Assembly: GCA_938033695.1 (NCBI GenBank)
Contig: CALHKE010000018.1
Span: forward strand, 61,927-125,926
Direction: 5' to 3'
DNA length: 64,000 nt
Source of the DNA: an uncultured Candidatus Saccharibacteria bacterium
Lineage (GTDB): Bacteria > Patescibacteriota > Saccharimonadia > Saccharimonadales > Saccharimonadaceae
Made by a program: the position numbers and the translations under genes. Shown piece by piece: positions 17,350 through 27,263 of this stretch (its first letter is position 1; every line of letters begins with the position of its first letter). A model generated the notes under the pieces. The model saw nothing but the letters and a program-made list of their open reading frames with translations. It had not been told where the DNA came from and did not search any database.

Positions 17350-18570
17350 ATGCTAGATATTAAGATGAAGCAGAAAAATCCAATTATCACCCCAGAAACC
17401 CCACTGGAAGTTATTAATTTCGCCACAACCGGACAGGGAATTGCGACTAATTCAGATGGTAAAAAAATCTTCCTGTGGAACGCCATGCCAGGAGAAAAAA
17501 TCACCGAATATCAGGTTTTAAAACAAAAATCCCATCTCACCGAAGCCGTAGCTCTGAAAATTGAAAACCCTAATCCACACCGCGTATTGCCGCGTGACGA
17601 ACACTATCTTTCTAATTCACCTTGGCAAATTCTAGATATCAGCTACGAGAATTTAGTCAAAAAACAAATTATCGAAGAACTTTTTTCTAAGCTAGATGCA
17701 CCAAAAATAGCCTTTGAGCCAAGTAATAATGAATATTTTTATCGCAATAAGATGGAATATTCACTTTACTACGATCATGAAACCGCTAAAATTCATCCGG
17801 CTATTCACCGTCGTGGTTCACATCATAAAATCCCCATCCTCACTTCTTCACTCGAAAATCCAGCCATTTATCATCGCGCCATGGAAATTATCAATGAGTT
17901 AAATGCTAAACAAGAAGATTCCAGAAAATATCAGTCTCTTCTTCTTCGTTGCAACCGTCAGGGCGAAGTTAGCGGTGGTCTTTATAAAAATTATCAACCC
18001 CATCCTATCTTTGAAAATCTGACAGATAAAATCTTGGGGTATGAATTTTCTTATTCACCAAACGGATTTTTCCAAATCAATCTTCCAGAATATGAAAAAG
18101 TTTTACGAAAAATTAAAGATTTTATCAAAGACCAAAATAAAGTAGTGGACCTCTATTCTGGTGTTGGCACTATCGGATTGACTGTTGCCGGAGATAAAAA
18201 TCTTACCCTTGTTGAAGTTGATAAATTTGCTCACGGTGAATTATTAAATAATATTGAAACCGTAAAATCTAGCACTGGTAACTTAAATATCACCGGCATC
18301 CTTGCTAAATCTGAGACTATCTACGATCATATTACTCATGACTCAACCGTGATTGTGGACCCACCACGCTCCGGATGTGACACCAAGCTCATCGAAACAA
18401 TTCAGCAAAAACTTCCTGAAAAACTTGTCTACTTATCCTGTAATCCTATTACTCAAGTACGCGATATCGATGGAATACTAGATTATTATGAGATCAAAAG
18501 TATCACCGGATATAATTTCTTCCCACATACACCACACATTGAATGTCTGGTCTTACTAGAGCGCAGATAA
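17350..18570 (+). CDS. TrmA/RlmD-family RNA m5U methyltransferase lacking Fe-S cysteines
   Basis: The 406-residue protein has an N-terminal TRAM-like barrel (residues 15-75), an insertion domain, and the Rossmann methyltransferase with SPNGFFQIN, VVDLYSGVGTIGL, VIVDPPRSG and the catalytic cysteine motif YLSCNP. These define the uridine-5-methyltransferases of the TrmA/RlmC/RlmD group. Where relatives have the cysteines of a 4Fe-4S cluster, this protein reads HRVLPRDEHYLSNSPWQ with no cysteine, so it should be cluster-free. The target base (23S U747/U1939 or tRNA U54) cannot be decided from sequence. The start may be 17350 or the internal ATG at 17365. Confidence 0.88.
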   Translation: MLDIKMKQKNPIITPETPLEVINFATTGQGIATNSDGKKIFLWNAMPGEKITEYQVLKQKSHLTEAVALKIENPNPHRVLPRDEHYLSNSPWQILDISYENLVKKQIIEELFSKLDAPKIAFEPSNNEYFYRNKMEYSLYYDHETAKIHPAIHRRGSHHKIPILTSSLENPAIYHRAMEIINELNAKQEDSRKYQSLLLRCNRQGEVSGGLYKNYQPHPIFENLTDKILGYEFSYSPNGFFQINLPEYEKVLRKIKDFIKDQNKVVDLYSGVGTIGLTVAGDKNLTLVEVDKFAHGELLNNIETVKSSTGNLNITGILAKSETIYDHITHDSTVIVDPPRSGCDTKLIETIQQKLPEKLVYLSCNPITQVRDIDGILDYYEIKSITGYNFFPHTPHIECLVLLERR

Positions 18571-18580
18571 AAATTATTGC

Positions 18581-18610
18581 TTGACAATTTTAAAGATCAT
18601 CCTTTATTAT
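18581..18610 (+). promoter_or_regulatory. promoter of the SemiSWEET operon
   Basis: TTGACA at 18581-18586 and TATTAT at 18605-18610 are 18 bases apart, followed by an AAGGAG ribosome binding site before ATG 18645. Confidence 0.8.
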
Positions 18611-18644
18611 CGTTTATGTTTAATTTAAAAAAGGAGACTATTTT

Positions 18645-18920
18645 ATGAAGCCGAATAATATTAAAAGCAAAATCAATACTATTGTGGGGTCAATCGGGGC
18701 TTTTATTGGTATCTTCGTTTTCATTGCTTATATCCCACAGATTATTGCAAACATCAGTGGATCCAAAGGTCAACCTTGGCAGCCAGCTATGGCCGCTTTC
18801 TCGTGTCTAATTTGGGTGATTTATGGTTGGACTAAAGAGCCGAAAAAAGATTACATTCTAATTATTCCAAATACTTTTGGCGTTATTCTGGGATTTCTCG
18901 CTTTTATGACAGCCCTCTAG
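18645..18920 (+). CDS. SemiSWEET-type PQ-loop sugar transporter
   Basis: SemiSWEETs are dimeric three-helix sugar facilitators. The 91-residue protein has three membrane segments (about 13-34, 45-63, 68-89), the PQ motif in AYIPQII, followed by an asparagine-rich turn and the QP..A..SCLIWVIYG signature of helix 2. Uptake of host-derived sugar is a reasonable inference. It is likely cotranscribed with the DUF998 gene 12 nt downstream. Confidence 0.9.
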   Translation: MKPNNIKSKINTIVGSIGAFIGIFVFIAYIPQIIANISGSKGQPWQPAMAAFSCLIWVIYGWTKEPKKDYILIIPNTFGVILGFLAFMTAL

Positions 18921-18932
18921 TCAAAGGAAAAT

Positions 18933-19706
18933 ATGCAAAATTATCCCCCAAACAATTCCAAAAAGATTAAATCCACTCCAATCACCTATCGACGAATGCG
19001 TAACCGCCTTGTAAAATATGGTGCTATCGGATTTATTCTTAATGCAGCCATTTACCTTATTACCGAATTTATTGCAGCTCTTAGCACTAACCAAGATCTA
19101 GGATATGTCTATTCTAAGCAATTCATCAGTGCACTGGGAGTGTATCCTGGGCAAATCGCCGATGGCGCACCAAACAATTTTTCACCCCTTGCCATAGTAA
19201 TGAATCTGGGCTTCATCGTCACCGCTTTTGGTTTTTCTATTAGTTATGCCTTATTACTATATCCAAAATTTAAAGATAGAAACACCAAACTAGCCTGCAG
19301 TTTAATGATGGTGGCCACACTATTCAGCATTGGTAGCCTCCTAGTTGGGCTTTTTCAAGGCGGTGTCCCCAACCAAGCTTCCTTACATGGCATTGGAGCC
19401 AGATTATCATTCCTCATGGGTAATCTTACCCTGCTTCTCACCGGTATTTTTCTAAAACCGAACCATAAAATTTATCGTCTAACCGCTATCCTACTTTCAA
19501 TTATTGGCATCAGTTTTGCATTTCTTCTTCAATACGCCATCACGAACAATCTAACTGAAGTAGCCGCCGTCTACGAACGTCTCACGGTTTATCCTATTAC
19601 CACTTGGCAGATAATTACTGGTATAATCTTCTTAAAAGAATCCATTCAAACCAAACGTAATCTATCACCAAAGGCCAAAAAGGAGAACAAGGATGAGACC
19701 AAATAA
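18933..19706 (+). CDS. DUF998-family membrane protein
   Basis: The 257-residue protein has about six membrane segments and the DUF998-type segment QFISALGVYPGQIADGAPNN followed by a conserved asparagine-rich turn into the next helix. Function of the family is unknown. Its 3' end overlaps the UvrD-type gene by 14 nt, suggesting cotranscription. Confidence 0.75.
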   Translation: MQNYPPNNSKKIKSTPITYRRMRNRLVKYGAIGFILNAAIYLITEFIAALSTNQDLGYVYSKQFISALGVYPGQIADGAPNNFSPLAIVMNLGFIVTAFGFSISYALLLYPKFKDRNTKLACSLMMVATLFSIGSLLVGLFQGGVPNQASLHGIGARLSFLMGNLTLLLTGIFLKPNHKIYRLTAILLSIIGISFAFLLQYAITNNLTEVAAVYERLTVYPITTWQIITGIIFLKESIQTKRNLSPKAKKENKDETK

Positions 19707-22700
19707 AGAACAACAAGCCGCCATTGAATATCTAGGCGGGCCACTTCTGGTTTTGGCTGGCCCAGGTACCGGTAAGACGCAAATTATTTCTCAGCGCGTC
19801 GCTCACATATTGAACGTCACCCAAACCAATCCAAGCAACATCCTTTGTCTCACTTTTACTGACGCCGCCGCTACCAACATGCGCGATCGTCTCCGCACCG
19901 TGATTGGCAACTCCGCCGACGAATTGAACATCATGACCTATCACTCCTTCGGCAAAACCATCATCGGTCGTTACCAGAATTATGCCACCAAAATTGAACG
20001 TTTATCCGAAAAAAATATTAGCCCCGTCGAAGCCGAGAACTTCTTCCAGCAACTTCTTGACGAGCTACCTATTACTAATCCGTTGCGAGCTAATAAAGCT
20101 AGTGAAGTATCCGGATTAATCAATAAACTTAAAAATGCTAATCTTTCCATCGCTGACCTAAAAATCATTCAGGAAGCCAATCAAAAAGATATTGAAAATC
20201 TCAACCAAGCTCTCGCCGCCACCACCATTGGTAAAGCCAGTAGTGGCAATTTTGAAAGTAAATGCAAGGAACGCTATTTCCCGATTCTTACCGTATTAGG
20301 TCAAGTCAGTTCTTCCCATGATCAAAACATCTTACCAAACGTACCATATATTTCCAGCGAGCTCTATCGCCAGATGCTTGATCTTTATCAGTCTGAAATC
20401 ACCAAAGATAAACCTTCTATTGCAGCTCTAAAAAAATTTACCGATAAACATTTCACTTTAAATGCTAGTGGAGTTTGTTATTATAAACAAACTAACGACA
20501 TTGTTAAATTTTCCACCATTCTAGATTTTTGTCAAAAATACCAGACCTATCTCACCGACAGCCGTTTAGTTGACTACGCCGATATGATTCTTGAAGCTAT
20601 TAAACATCTAGAGACTGACCCAGATTTTAGAGCCATGATGGCTGAGCAGTTTCAATATATCATGCTCGATGAGTTTCAAGATTCCAATCCGGCTCAGGTT
20701 CGTTTAATTCAACTTATTACCGACTACGATAAGCCGGAAATTATGGCCGTAGGTGATGACGACCAGACTATTTATGAATTCCAAGGCGCACTTTCTTCCA
20801 ATCTCGTCGATTTCTACCAGCATTACCAAGCCAAAATCATTATTCTTAAAGAAAATTATCGTTCAACCAGTGAAATTCTTACTTTGTCGCGTAAAATTGC
20901 CGACCAAATCCCCGATAGCTTCGTTAAATCCGAGTCCGTCCTAACCAGCCTGGGTGAAACTTCTGGTGACTTCACTAAAAATCTTCATGCCGCCAGAAAC
21001 TCAGAATTATCAAAAATCACTAGTGATGATCAGACACTTCAACCGATTAATCATCCAAACACTCGTATTTCTCGCCATCACTTCAGTGACACCATTTCTG
21101 AGTATCAGTGGGTCACCGAAACCATTCATAATCTTATCCAAAGTGGGGAAGAGCAAAAAAATATTGCCATTATCGCCCGAAAACACGATATCTTGAAGGC
21201 AATACTGCCATATCTTCGCAAATACGACAATATTAATGTCACTTATGAACGAAAGGAAAATATTCTTGAAGATACCAAAATCAAAGAACTTCATGACCTA
21301 CTTCGCGTCATTCACCAGCTCGCATCTGGACAAGACCCCCTTGATTTACTTGCAGAAATTATGAGCGCCGACTATCTCGGACTTAATCCACTTGATTTTG
21401 TGCAACTAGTTCACGCTGGATATCACGACCATCGTCATTTTCTCGATTATCTACTCGGTTATCAAAAACTTCCCGCCGTAAGAAATTTCGCCAAATTCCT
21501 CGCTGAACTTGCTAAAAAATCTCTCACCTCGTCTGTCGAAGATATGATAAATTTCCTCATCAACTTAAAACCAGTTTATCTTGATCTTGAAACTTCAGAA
21601 GCAAATTCTGGGTCTAATGAAACGCCGAAATCAAACCCCGATTCCACCATCATCGATCCACTCGAGGCCAGCTCAGAATCTACCTATTCTACCGAAAAAT
21701 CTCTCTATATTTCACCATTTTTACCAAATCTTGATTATGAAAATCCGGAAACTCTAGCTAAACAACTAACTTCCAAGGAAGTTCGCCAGATGGTAGATTT
21801 TTACCAAAATCTTGCCACTTTGAAAGAGGAATTTTACAATTTCACCAAGACTGAACATCCAAAGCTTGCCGACTATATCGATTTTCTCGATAAATATCAA
21901 GCTACCAATACTGCCATCCAAAAATCTGCAATTTTTTCCGATGACCAAAACGCCGTCACTCTAATCTCCGCTCATAAATCTAAAGGTCTTGAATTTAAAC
22001 ACGTCTTTCTCCTTGATCTTTCGGATGCTCATTGGAATCAAAACCGTGGATCACAGGGAATTAAACCACCTTTTAATCTGACTTTTGTCAATGGCGCTAC
22101 CGAAAGTGAAGGATGTAATCTACGCCTCCTCTTTGTGGCCATGACTCGTGCCGCTAAATCTCTCACCATGACCAGTGCCACTATTAATCACAACCAGAGC
22201 ATCACCAAGCCGCTTGGTATGATGATGGAAATAAATGAGGAAAAAATTATTAAAACCTCTCCATTATTAGAAGCACCTGAAATTTTCCAACACCCATCCG
22301 ATAATTCTGAAATTACCGAATTACAACATCTAAAATCTACCTGGCTCGACAAATATCTCGATCCAAAAGACGATTTACTCAAATATCTTCACGCCAAAGC
22401 CGATAATATTTGGCTTTCCGCCACTGATGTTTCAAATTTCGTAGACCTCGAATATAACGGTCCACTCAATTTCTATCGCAACCGCCTCATTGGTGCACCA
22501 CGCAGTATTGAAAATGTGGTGAACATCGAGAAGGGGAATCTAATCCACAAGTGTTTTGAGATGATTACTAATCAAAAAATCACCGCTGAGCAGGCCCTCG
22601 AATATTACCTTGAAACTGCCAAAAATCTTGATCTTTCAGAGCGTGAAATCGAAGATCTTATCACTATTGGTAAAACCGAATTACTTCAAAGTATCGAATA

Positions 22701-23256
22701 TTTCCACGACATTCTCTTTGATGAGCATGCTAAGGCTGAAGTTTCATTTAGCCATGAAAAACTTTCCTTTGAAGGCGTCCCTATCACCGGTACTATCGAT
22801 CACCTCACTATCGACGAGCAAAATAAAACTATTAGCATCTACGATTTTAAAACTTCAACTGGTATGCAAGAAAAGGACACCTGGAAAAATAACAAAAAAC
22901 TTTTCATCTATACCATTCAGCTGCTTTTCTACTACTATCTTGTCACCACTTCGCCAACCTATAAAAATTACACGGTCGAATCCATGAGCTTACTTTTCGT
23001 TCTTCCAAGTTATAAAAACGTCAAACCAGGCGAGCCAGGTGAATTCTTCGAAAAAACCATCACTAAATCTGAGATTGCTGAATTTGATATCAACATTCCG
23101 AAACTCATTCACGCTATTCGTCATCAACTAGATACTCTTGATTTTCTCAATACCGAATCTTTTGCCTGCAAACCAGTCGGATACGCCACCAAGAAAGCTG
23201 AGATTATCGACTTCGCCAACCAGCTAATCGCCGACTATGATAAAATTAAAGGGTAA
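19693..23256 (+). CDS. UvrD/PcrA-type helicase fused to RecB-like PD-(D/E)XK nuclease
   Basis: The 1187-residue protein starts with the superfamily 1 Q motif (RPNKEQQAAIEYLGGPLLVLAGPGTGKT), and has Walker B DEFQDSN, GDDDQTIYEFQGA, the ENYRST motif, and the late motifs TLISAHKSKGLEF and RLLFVAMTRA. The C-terminus (from about residue 935) is a RecB/Cas4-like nuclease: KGNLIHKCFEM, GTIDHLTI and YDFKTS supply the H, D and D-x-K residues. No four-cysteine Fe-S site is seen. It likely processes DNA ends or unwinds recombination intermediates, in the manner of AddAB in a single chain (inference). An AGGAG site precedes ATG, which overlaps the upstream gene. Confidence 0.9.
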   Translation: MRPNKEQQAAIEYLGGPLLVLAGPGTGKTQIISQRVAHILNVTQTNPSNILCLTFTDAAATNMRDRLRTVIGNSADELNIMTYHSFGKTIIGRYQNYATKIERLSEKNISPVEAENFFQQLLDELPITNPLRANKASEVSGLINKLKNANLSIADLKIIQEANQKDIENLNQALAATTIGKASSGNFESKCKERYFPILTVLGQVSSSHDQNILPNVPYISSELYRQMLDLYQSEITKDKPSIAALKKFTDKHFTLNASGVCYYKQTNDIVKFSTILDFCQKYQTYLTDSRLVDYADMILEAIKHLETDPDFRAMMAEQFQYIMLDEFQDSNPAQVRLIQLITDYDKPEIMAVGDDDQTIYEFQGALSSNLVDFYQHYQAKIIILKENYRSTSEILTLSRKIADQIPDSFVKSESVLTSLGETSGDFTKNLHAARNSELSKITSDDQTLQPINHPNTRISRHHFSDTISEYQWVTETIHNLIQSGEEQKNIAIIARKHDILKAILPYLRKYDNINVTYERKENILEDTKIKELHDLLRVIHQLASGQDPLDLLAEIMSADYLGLNPLDFVQLVHAGYHDHRHFLDYLLGYQKLPAVRNFAKFLAELAKKSLTSSVEDMINFLINLKPVYLDLETSEANSGSNETPKSNPDSTIIDPLEASSESTYSTEKSLYISPFLPNLDYENPETLAKQLTSKEVRQMVDFYQNLATLKEEFYNFTKTEHPKLADYIDFLDKYQATNTAIQKSAIFSDDQNAVTLISAHKSKGLEFKHVFLLDLSDAHWNQNRGSQGIKPPFNLTFVNGATESEGCNLRLLFVAMTRAAKSLTMTSATINHNQSITKPLGMMMEINEEKIIKTSPLLEAPEIFQHPSDNSEITELQHLKSTWLDKYLDPKDDLLKYLHAKADNIWLSATDVSNFVDLEYNGPLNFYRNRLIGAPRSIENVVNIEKGNLIHKCFEMITNQKITAEQALEYYLETAKNLDLSEREIEDLITIGKTELLQSIEYFHDILFDEHAKAEVSFSHEKLSFEGVPITGTIDHLTIDEQNKTISIYDFKTSTGMQEKDTWKNNKKLFIYTIQLLFYYYLVTTSPTYKNYTVESMSLLFVLPSYKNVKPGEPGEFFEKTITKSEIAEFDINIPKLIHAIRHQLDTLDFLNTESFACKPVGYATKKAEIIDFANQLIADYDKIKG

Positions 23257-24242
23257 TGTATCAAAATTTTTCAGAATTTCTCCAAAATAAAAGCAAAATC
23301 TGCGTCATTCAAGCCGAAAATCCCGACGGCGATTCACTAGGTTCCAGCTTAGCGCTCGAGTCTCTCCTTGAAGACAAGGAAATTTCACTTTATTGCCCGG
23401 TCAATGTACCAAAGTATCTCCGCTATTTTTCTGGCTGGGAACGTATTGACCAAAATTTTGATTACCACGCAGATGGATATATTATCGTCGACACCGCCGC
23501 CACTATTCTTCTTAGCAAGCTACTTGATGATTTGGTTATTCGCAATATTCTCTACACCAAACCAATTTTCGTCATCGACCATCACGAAACTACCGACGAT
23601 TTAGATTTTCCACATCAAAGCATCATCGAACACTTGCCATCCTGCACCAACTTGATTTACAAAATCGCTATTGATCAAAATATCAAAATCAATCAATCCG
23701 CCGCCGAAAATATTTTTCAGGGCCTGCTTTCTGATACCTTAGGTCTCACCACCGCTGGCGTCACCGCTAATACTTTCCGCGTCGCTGCCCACCTTACCGA
23801 ACTTGGCGCCGACATCAATAAGTTAGAAGAAAATCGCAAAGAATACATGAAAAAGTCGCGCCGTATTCTTGATTACAAGGCCGACCTCATCAAGCGCATC
23901 GAATATAGTCTCGATGATAAACTTTCTACTATCCACATTCCTTGGTCTGATATTACGGAATTTTCCGATGAATACAATCCAAACGCCCTTATTCTCGAAG
24001 AAATGAAAATGGTCGAAGGTGTCGAAGTCGCCGTGGCCATCAAGACTTACCCAGACGGTAAAGTTACTGGTAAGATTCGTACCTCGAAGCCAATCGCTGA
24101 CAAGGTCGCTGGCTATTTTGGTGGTGGTGGACACCCATTTGCCGCTGGCTTTCGCACTTATGACGCCACTTATGATGACGTATTACGTGACTTAGTTTTC
24201 TGTTGTAATGATTTGCTTTTTAAATCTGAAGAAACTAATTAA
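23256..24242 (+). CDS. DHH-family phosphoesterase, NrnA-like
   Basis: The 328-residue protein has the DHH signatures: NPDGDSLGSS (motif I), IVDTAA (motif II), VIDHHET (motif III), a DTLGLTT motif, and the C-terminal DHHA1 GGGGHPFAAGF. Relatives of this size are NrnA-type oligoribonuclease/pAp phosphatase or c-di-AMP hydrolases. Together with a DNA-importing ComEC it may salvage nucleotides from short oligomers (inference). It overlaps the helicase stop codon by 1 nt. Confidence 0.9.
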   Translation: MYQNFSEFLQNKSKICVIQAENPDGDSLGSSLALESLLEDKEISLYCPVNVPKYLRYFSGWERIDQNFDYHADGYIIVDTAATILLSKLLDDLVIRNILYTKPIFVIDHHETTDDLDFPHQSIIEHLPSCTNLIYKIAIDQNIKINQSAAENIFQGLLSDTLGLTTAGVTANTFRVAAHLTELGADINKLEENRKEYMKKSRRILDYKADLIKRIEYSLDDKLSTIHIPWSDITEFSDEYNPNALILEEMKMVEGVEVAVAIKTYPDGKVTGKIRTSKPIADKVAGYFGGGGHPFAAGFRTYDATYDDVLRDLVFCCNDLLFKSEETN

Positions 24243-24254
24243 TCGAGAAATATC

Positions 24255-25670
24255 ATGACTAAACTTCACTTATTCAATACCAAAACTCGCAAAATCGAAG
24301 AGTTCATTCCTCAAAATCCCGAAAATGTCAAAATCTATACCTGTGGCCCTACCGTCTACAGTTTCGCACACATTGGAAATTTTGCTAGCTATATCTACTG
24401 GGATTTATTAGTCCGCACTCTCAAGATCAACCACCTAACCCCGCACCGCATTATTAATATTACCGATGTCGGGCATCTTGCCTCTGATGCCGACGACGGG
24501 GAAGATAAACTTGAAAAGGGTGCCAAGCGTGAAAATAAAACCGTTTGGGAAATCGCCAAATTTTATGAAGCAGCCTTTATTCAAGATTTTAATGCCCTAA
24601 ATTTACTCCCACCAACTAAATTCTGCCGCGCCACCGATTATATCCAGGAAGATCTTGAAGTAATTAACACCTTAATTGAGCGTGGATATACCTATGAAAC
24701 CTCCGATGGGATTTATTTTGATACCAGTAAATTTGCTACCTATGCCGATTTTGCCAGACTCGACCTCGACAATCTTCGTGCCGGCGCTCGCGTCGATTTT
24801 AATTCCGAAAAACGCAATGTTTCCGATTTTGCTATCTGGAAATTTATTAAACCTGGTGAGGACCATGCTATGCAATGGGATTTTCAGGGTAAAAAAGGCT
24901 ATCCAGGCTGGCATCTTGAATGCTCCACTATTTCACACTACGAATTAGGCGAGCCACTCGATATTCATGCCGGCGGTATCGACCACATTCCGATTCATCA
25001 CACCAATGAAATTGCTCAGTCCGAAGCCGCTTTTGGCAAAACCATGGCTAACTACTGGCTCCACGCCAATTTCATCACCATTGATAATCAAAAAATCAGC
25101 AAATCCCTCGGCAATACTTACTCAATTCAAGATCTAAGAGATCGCGGCTTCTCGCCACTGGATTTTAAGCTCTGGATTTTGCAAGGGCATTATCAATCCG
25201 AACGAAATTTCACTTTCGAAGGCCTTGCGGCTGCCAAAAATCGACGCCTACATTGGCTAAATCGCCTTGCGAAAACCCTGCAGGAAACTGCTACCATCGA
25301 AAATCAAGCTGCTCTTCCTACTAAGATTCAACAAGATCACTATCAAACTACGGAATTACAAGAAAAACTCATCGCCATCATTAATCAGAACCTTAACTCC
25401 GCTGAGGTCTTTGCTAAAATTGATCAAAATGAATTAAGTTTAGATGATTGGCGTTTTGTCGATGAATTATTCGGTCTTCAAATTTTTAATAGCCTCATCC
25501 TGCCATCAAGTGAAATTCAAATTCTCATCGAAGAGCGCACTGAAGCTAAACAAAATAAAGATTACACCAAGGCCGACCAGATTCGCGAAGAATTAAAAGC
25601 GCATAATTTTAGTATTTTAGACACCAATCAAACCAGTTTCTGGCAATATCTTGAAACACCAATGATATAA
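24255..25670 (+). CDS. cysS: cysteinyl-tRNA synthetase
   Basis: Class I synthetase of 471 residues. The CGPTVYSFAHIGNF segment holds the first zinc-ligand cysteine and a HIGN variant of the HIGH motif; GWHLECS supplies the second zinc cysteine, and GIDHIPIHHTNEIAQSEA the histidine/glutamate ligands. KISKSLG is the KMSKS loop. Catalytic zinc binding appears intact, in contrast to the lost structural zinc sites elsewhere in the window. Confidence 0.97.
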   Translation: MTKLHLFNTKTRKIEEFIPQNPENVKIYTCGPTVYSFAHIGNFASYIYWDLLVRTLKINHLTPHRIINITDVGHLASDADDGEDKLEKGAKRENKTVWEIAKFYEAAFIQDFNALNLLPPTKFCRATDYIQEDLEVINTLIERGYTYETSDGIYFDTSKFATYADFARLDLDNLRAGARVDFNSEKRNVSDFAIWKFIKPGEDHAMQWDFQGKKGYPGWHLECSTISHYELGEPLDIHAGGIDHIPIHHTNEIAQSEAAFGKTMANYWLHANFITIDNQKISKSLGNTYSIQDLRDRGFSPLDFKLWILQGHYQSERNFTFEGLAAAKNRRLHWLNRLAKTLQETATIENQAALPTKIQQDHYQTTELQEKLIAIINQNLNSAEVFAKIDQNELSLDDWRFVDELFGLQIFNSLILPSSEIQILIEERTEAKQNKDYTKADQIREELKAHNFSILDTNQTSFWQYLETPMI

Positions 25671-25686
25671 TCAAACAAAGGAGTAT

Positions 25687-26778
25687 ATGTCACGCACAAT
25701 TGATATCGACACAAAAACATTTGTCCGCTTCTGGCTAGTCTTAATCGCTTTTGCCGCCGCCGGATTTTTCATTATTAAAGCTGCCGGTGGTCTAATCATC
25801 GTCGGAATTTCCGCTTTTCTAGCAATCTCTCTTCATCCGCTAGCTAAACAAATCGATAAAATCGACAAACGTAAAAGTCGCCCTGGACTTTCTTCCGCGT
25901 TAGCAGTTTTTACCATTGCACTAGCTTTTGCCATTATCGTAGGAGTGATTGGTCCGGTTATTGTCGAGCAGGTTTCTAATTTTCTTGCTACCGCACCTGC
26001 TAAGATTTCGGAAGTTATCGACCATTTAGATATTAATGGTATTGGTAATTATTTTGGAATCCCCAATCTCCAAGATAGTTTAACTTCCGGTATTAAAAGT
26101 TTCAGTAGTACTATGCTCGGAAATATTAGCAATATTGCCGTCGGCAGTATCGGCGCCATTAGCAATATCATCACTAGTGTGATTCTTACCATTGTTCTCA
26201 CCATCCTCTTCATGCTTGAAGGCCCGACTATGATGCAAGATTTTTGGCGCGTCATGGCAGTCAAAGACAAAAAATCCGCCCACGTCTGGCAGCGCGTCAT
26301 CACTCGTATGGGTAATGTGGTAGCAGCCTACGTTTCCTCTCAGGTCTTTATCGCTCTCCTCGACGGCCTCATGACTATGCTTGGCGTTTTTGTCATCACT
26401 CTCATCTTCAATCTTCCAGTTACACTCGCGGTACCTCTCGGCCTCATCTCCTTCCTCTTTTTCCTCATTCCAATGTTTGGCCCGGTCATCGGCTGTATCT
26501 TGAATACCACTCTACTTTTCATTAACGCCCCAGGCGCCGCAATTGCTTTCTTCATTTTCTACCTCATCTATCAGCAGATTGAAAATAACATCATCGGCCC
26601 CCGCATTCAGGGTAAGGGACTTAACCTTCCTCCACTTGCAATTTTAATCTCGATTACTATCGGTATGTACGCCTTCGGCCTGATTGGCTGTATCGTGGCT
26701 ATCCCAATTGCTGGCTGTATTAAAATTCTTTTCGAAGAAGCCTCCAATATCCGCGCTACTCTCGATGACGAAAAATAA
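25687..26778 (+). CDS. AI-2E family transporter / permease
   Basis: The 363-residue protein has about eight membrane segments and the AI-2E (UPF0118) C-terminal signatures GPVIGCILNTTL, YQQIENNIIGPRIQGKGLNLPPLAILISITIG. Substrates in this family vary (AI-2, Na+/Li+ export, others) and cannot be deduced. AGGAG lies close to the ATG and the gene follows cysS by 16 nt. Confidence 0.9.
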   Translation: MSRTIDIDTKTFVRFWLVLIAFAAAGFFIIKAAGGLIIVGISAFLAISLHPLAKQIDKIDKRKSRPGLSSALAVFTIALAFAIIVGVIGPVIVEQVSNFLATAPAKISEVIDHLDINGIGNYFGIPNLQDSLTSGIKSFSSTMLGNISNIAVGSIGAISNIITSVILTIVLTILFMLEGPTMMQDFWRVMAVKDKKSAHVWQRVITRMGNVVAAYVSSQVFIALLDGLMTMLGVFVITLIFNLPVTLAVPLGLISFLFFLIPMFGPVIGCILNTTLLFINAPGAAIAFFIFYLIYQQIENNIIGPRIQGKGLNLPPLAILISITIGMYAFGLIGCIVAIPIAGCIKILFEEASNIRATLDDEK

Positions 26779-26890
26779 TTAAAATTTAAAATCTAGTTCA
26801 AAATCGAAAGATCAAATCATTCTGATTCGCTTGACTAGTCATCCAAAATTTCACATAATTAATAAGCACTTAAAAAGGAAAAAATTTACT

Positions 26891-27262
26891 ATGGAACAAG
26901 TTTTACCATTTCTTGAAGGAATGTTTTATATTGCAACTACCGATGGCGACCAGCCACATCTTCGCATTTTTGATGCTGCTGGCATTCTTGATGGCCATCT
27001 CTACATTGGCACCAAATCTAACAAACAGGTTTACGCTCAAATCGAAAAAAATCCTAAGGTCGAAATTTACGTCTTTAGCAACGAACTTGGCCTCATGCGT
27101 TTCACCGCTGAAGCTAAAACTGTTGCCAACAAGGAACTAAACCAAAAGGCTTACGAATCCACTGGCAAGACCTACGACGAAACCTCTGCCGCTATCGAAC
27201 TCACTAATGTTCGTGGCTCCATCAAAACTAAAGACGGTGAAACCGTAGAACTTAATTTCTAA
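26891..27262 (+). CDS. pyridoxamine 5'-phosphate oxidase family flavoprotein
   Basis: The 123-residue protein has the split-barrel flavin-binding fold: FLEGMFYIATTDGDQPHLRIFDAA, DGHLYIGTKSNKQVYAQIEKNPKVEIYV and a C-terminal VRGSIKTKDGE. The first start at 26831 would add 20 residues unlike the family, while ATG 26891 has AAAGGA upstream and matches the usual N-terminus. Short members of this family often bind FMN, F420 or heme; the ligand is unknown. Confidence 0.82.
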   Translation: MEQVLPFLEGMFYIATTDGDQPHLRIFDAAGILDGHLYIGTKSNKQVYAQIEKNPKVEIYVFSNELGLMRFTAEAKTVANKELNQKAYESTGKTYDETSAAIELTNVRGSIKTKDGETVELNF

Positions 27263-27263
27263 G

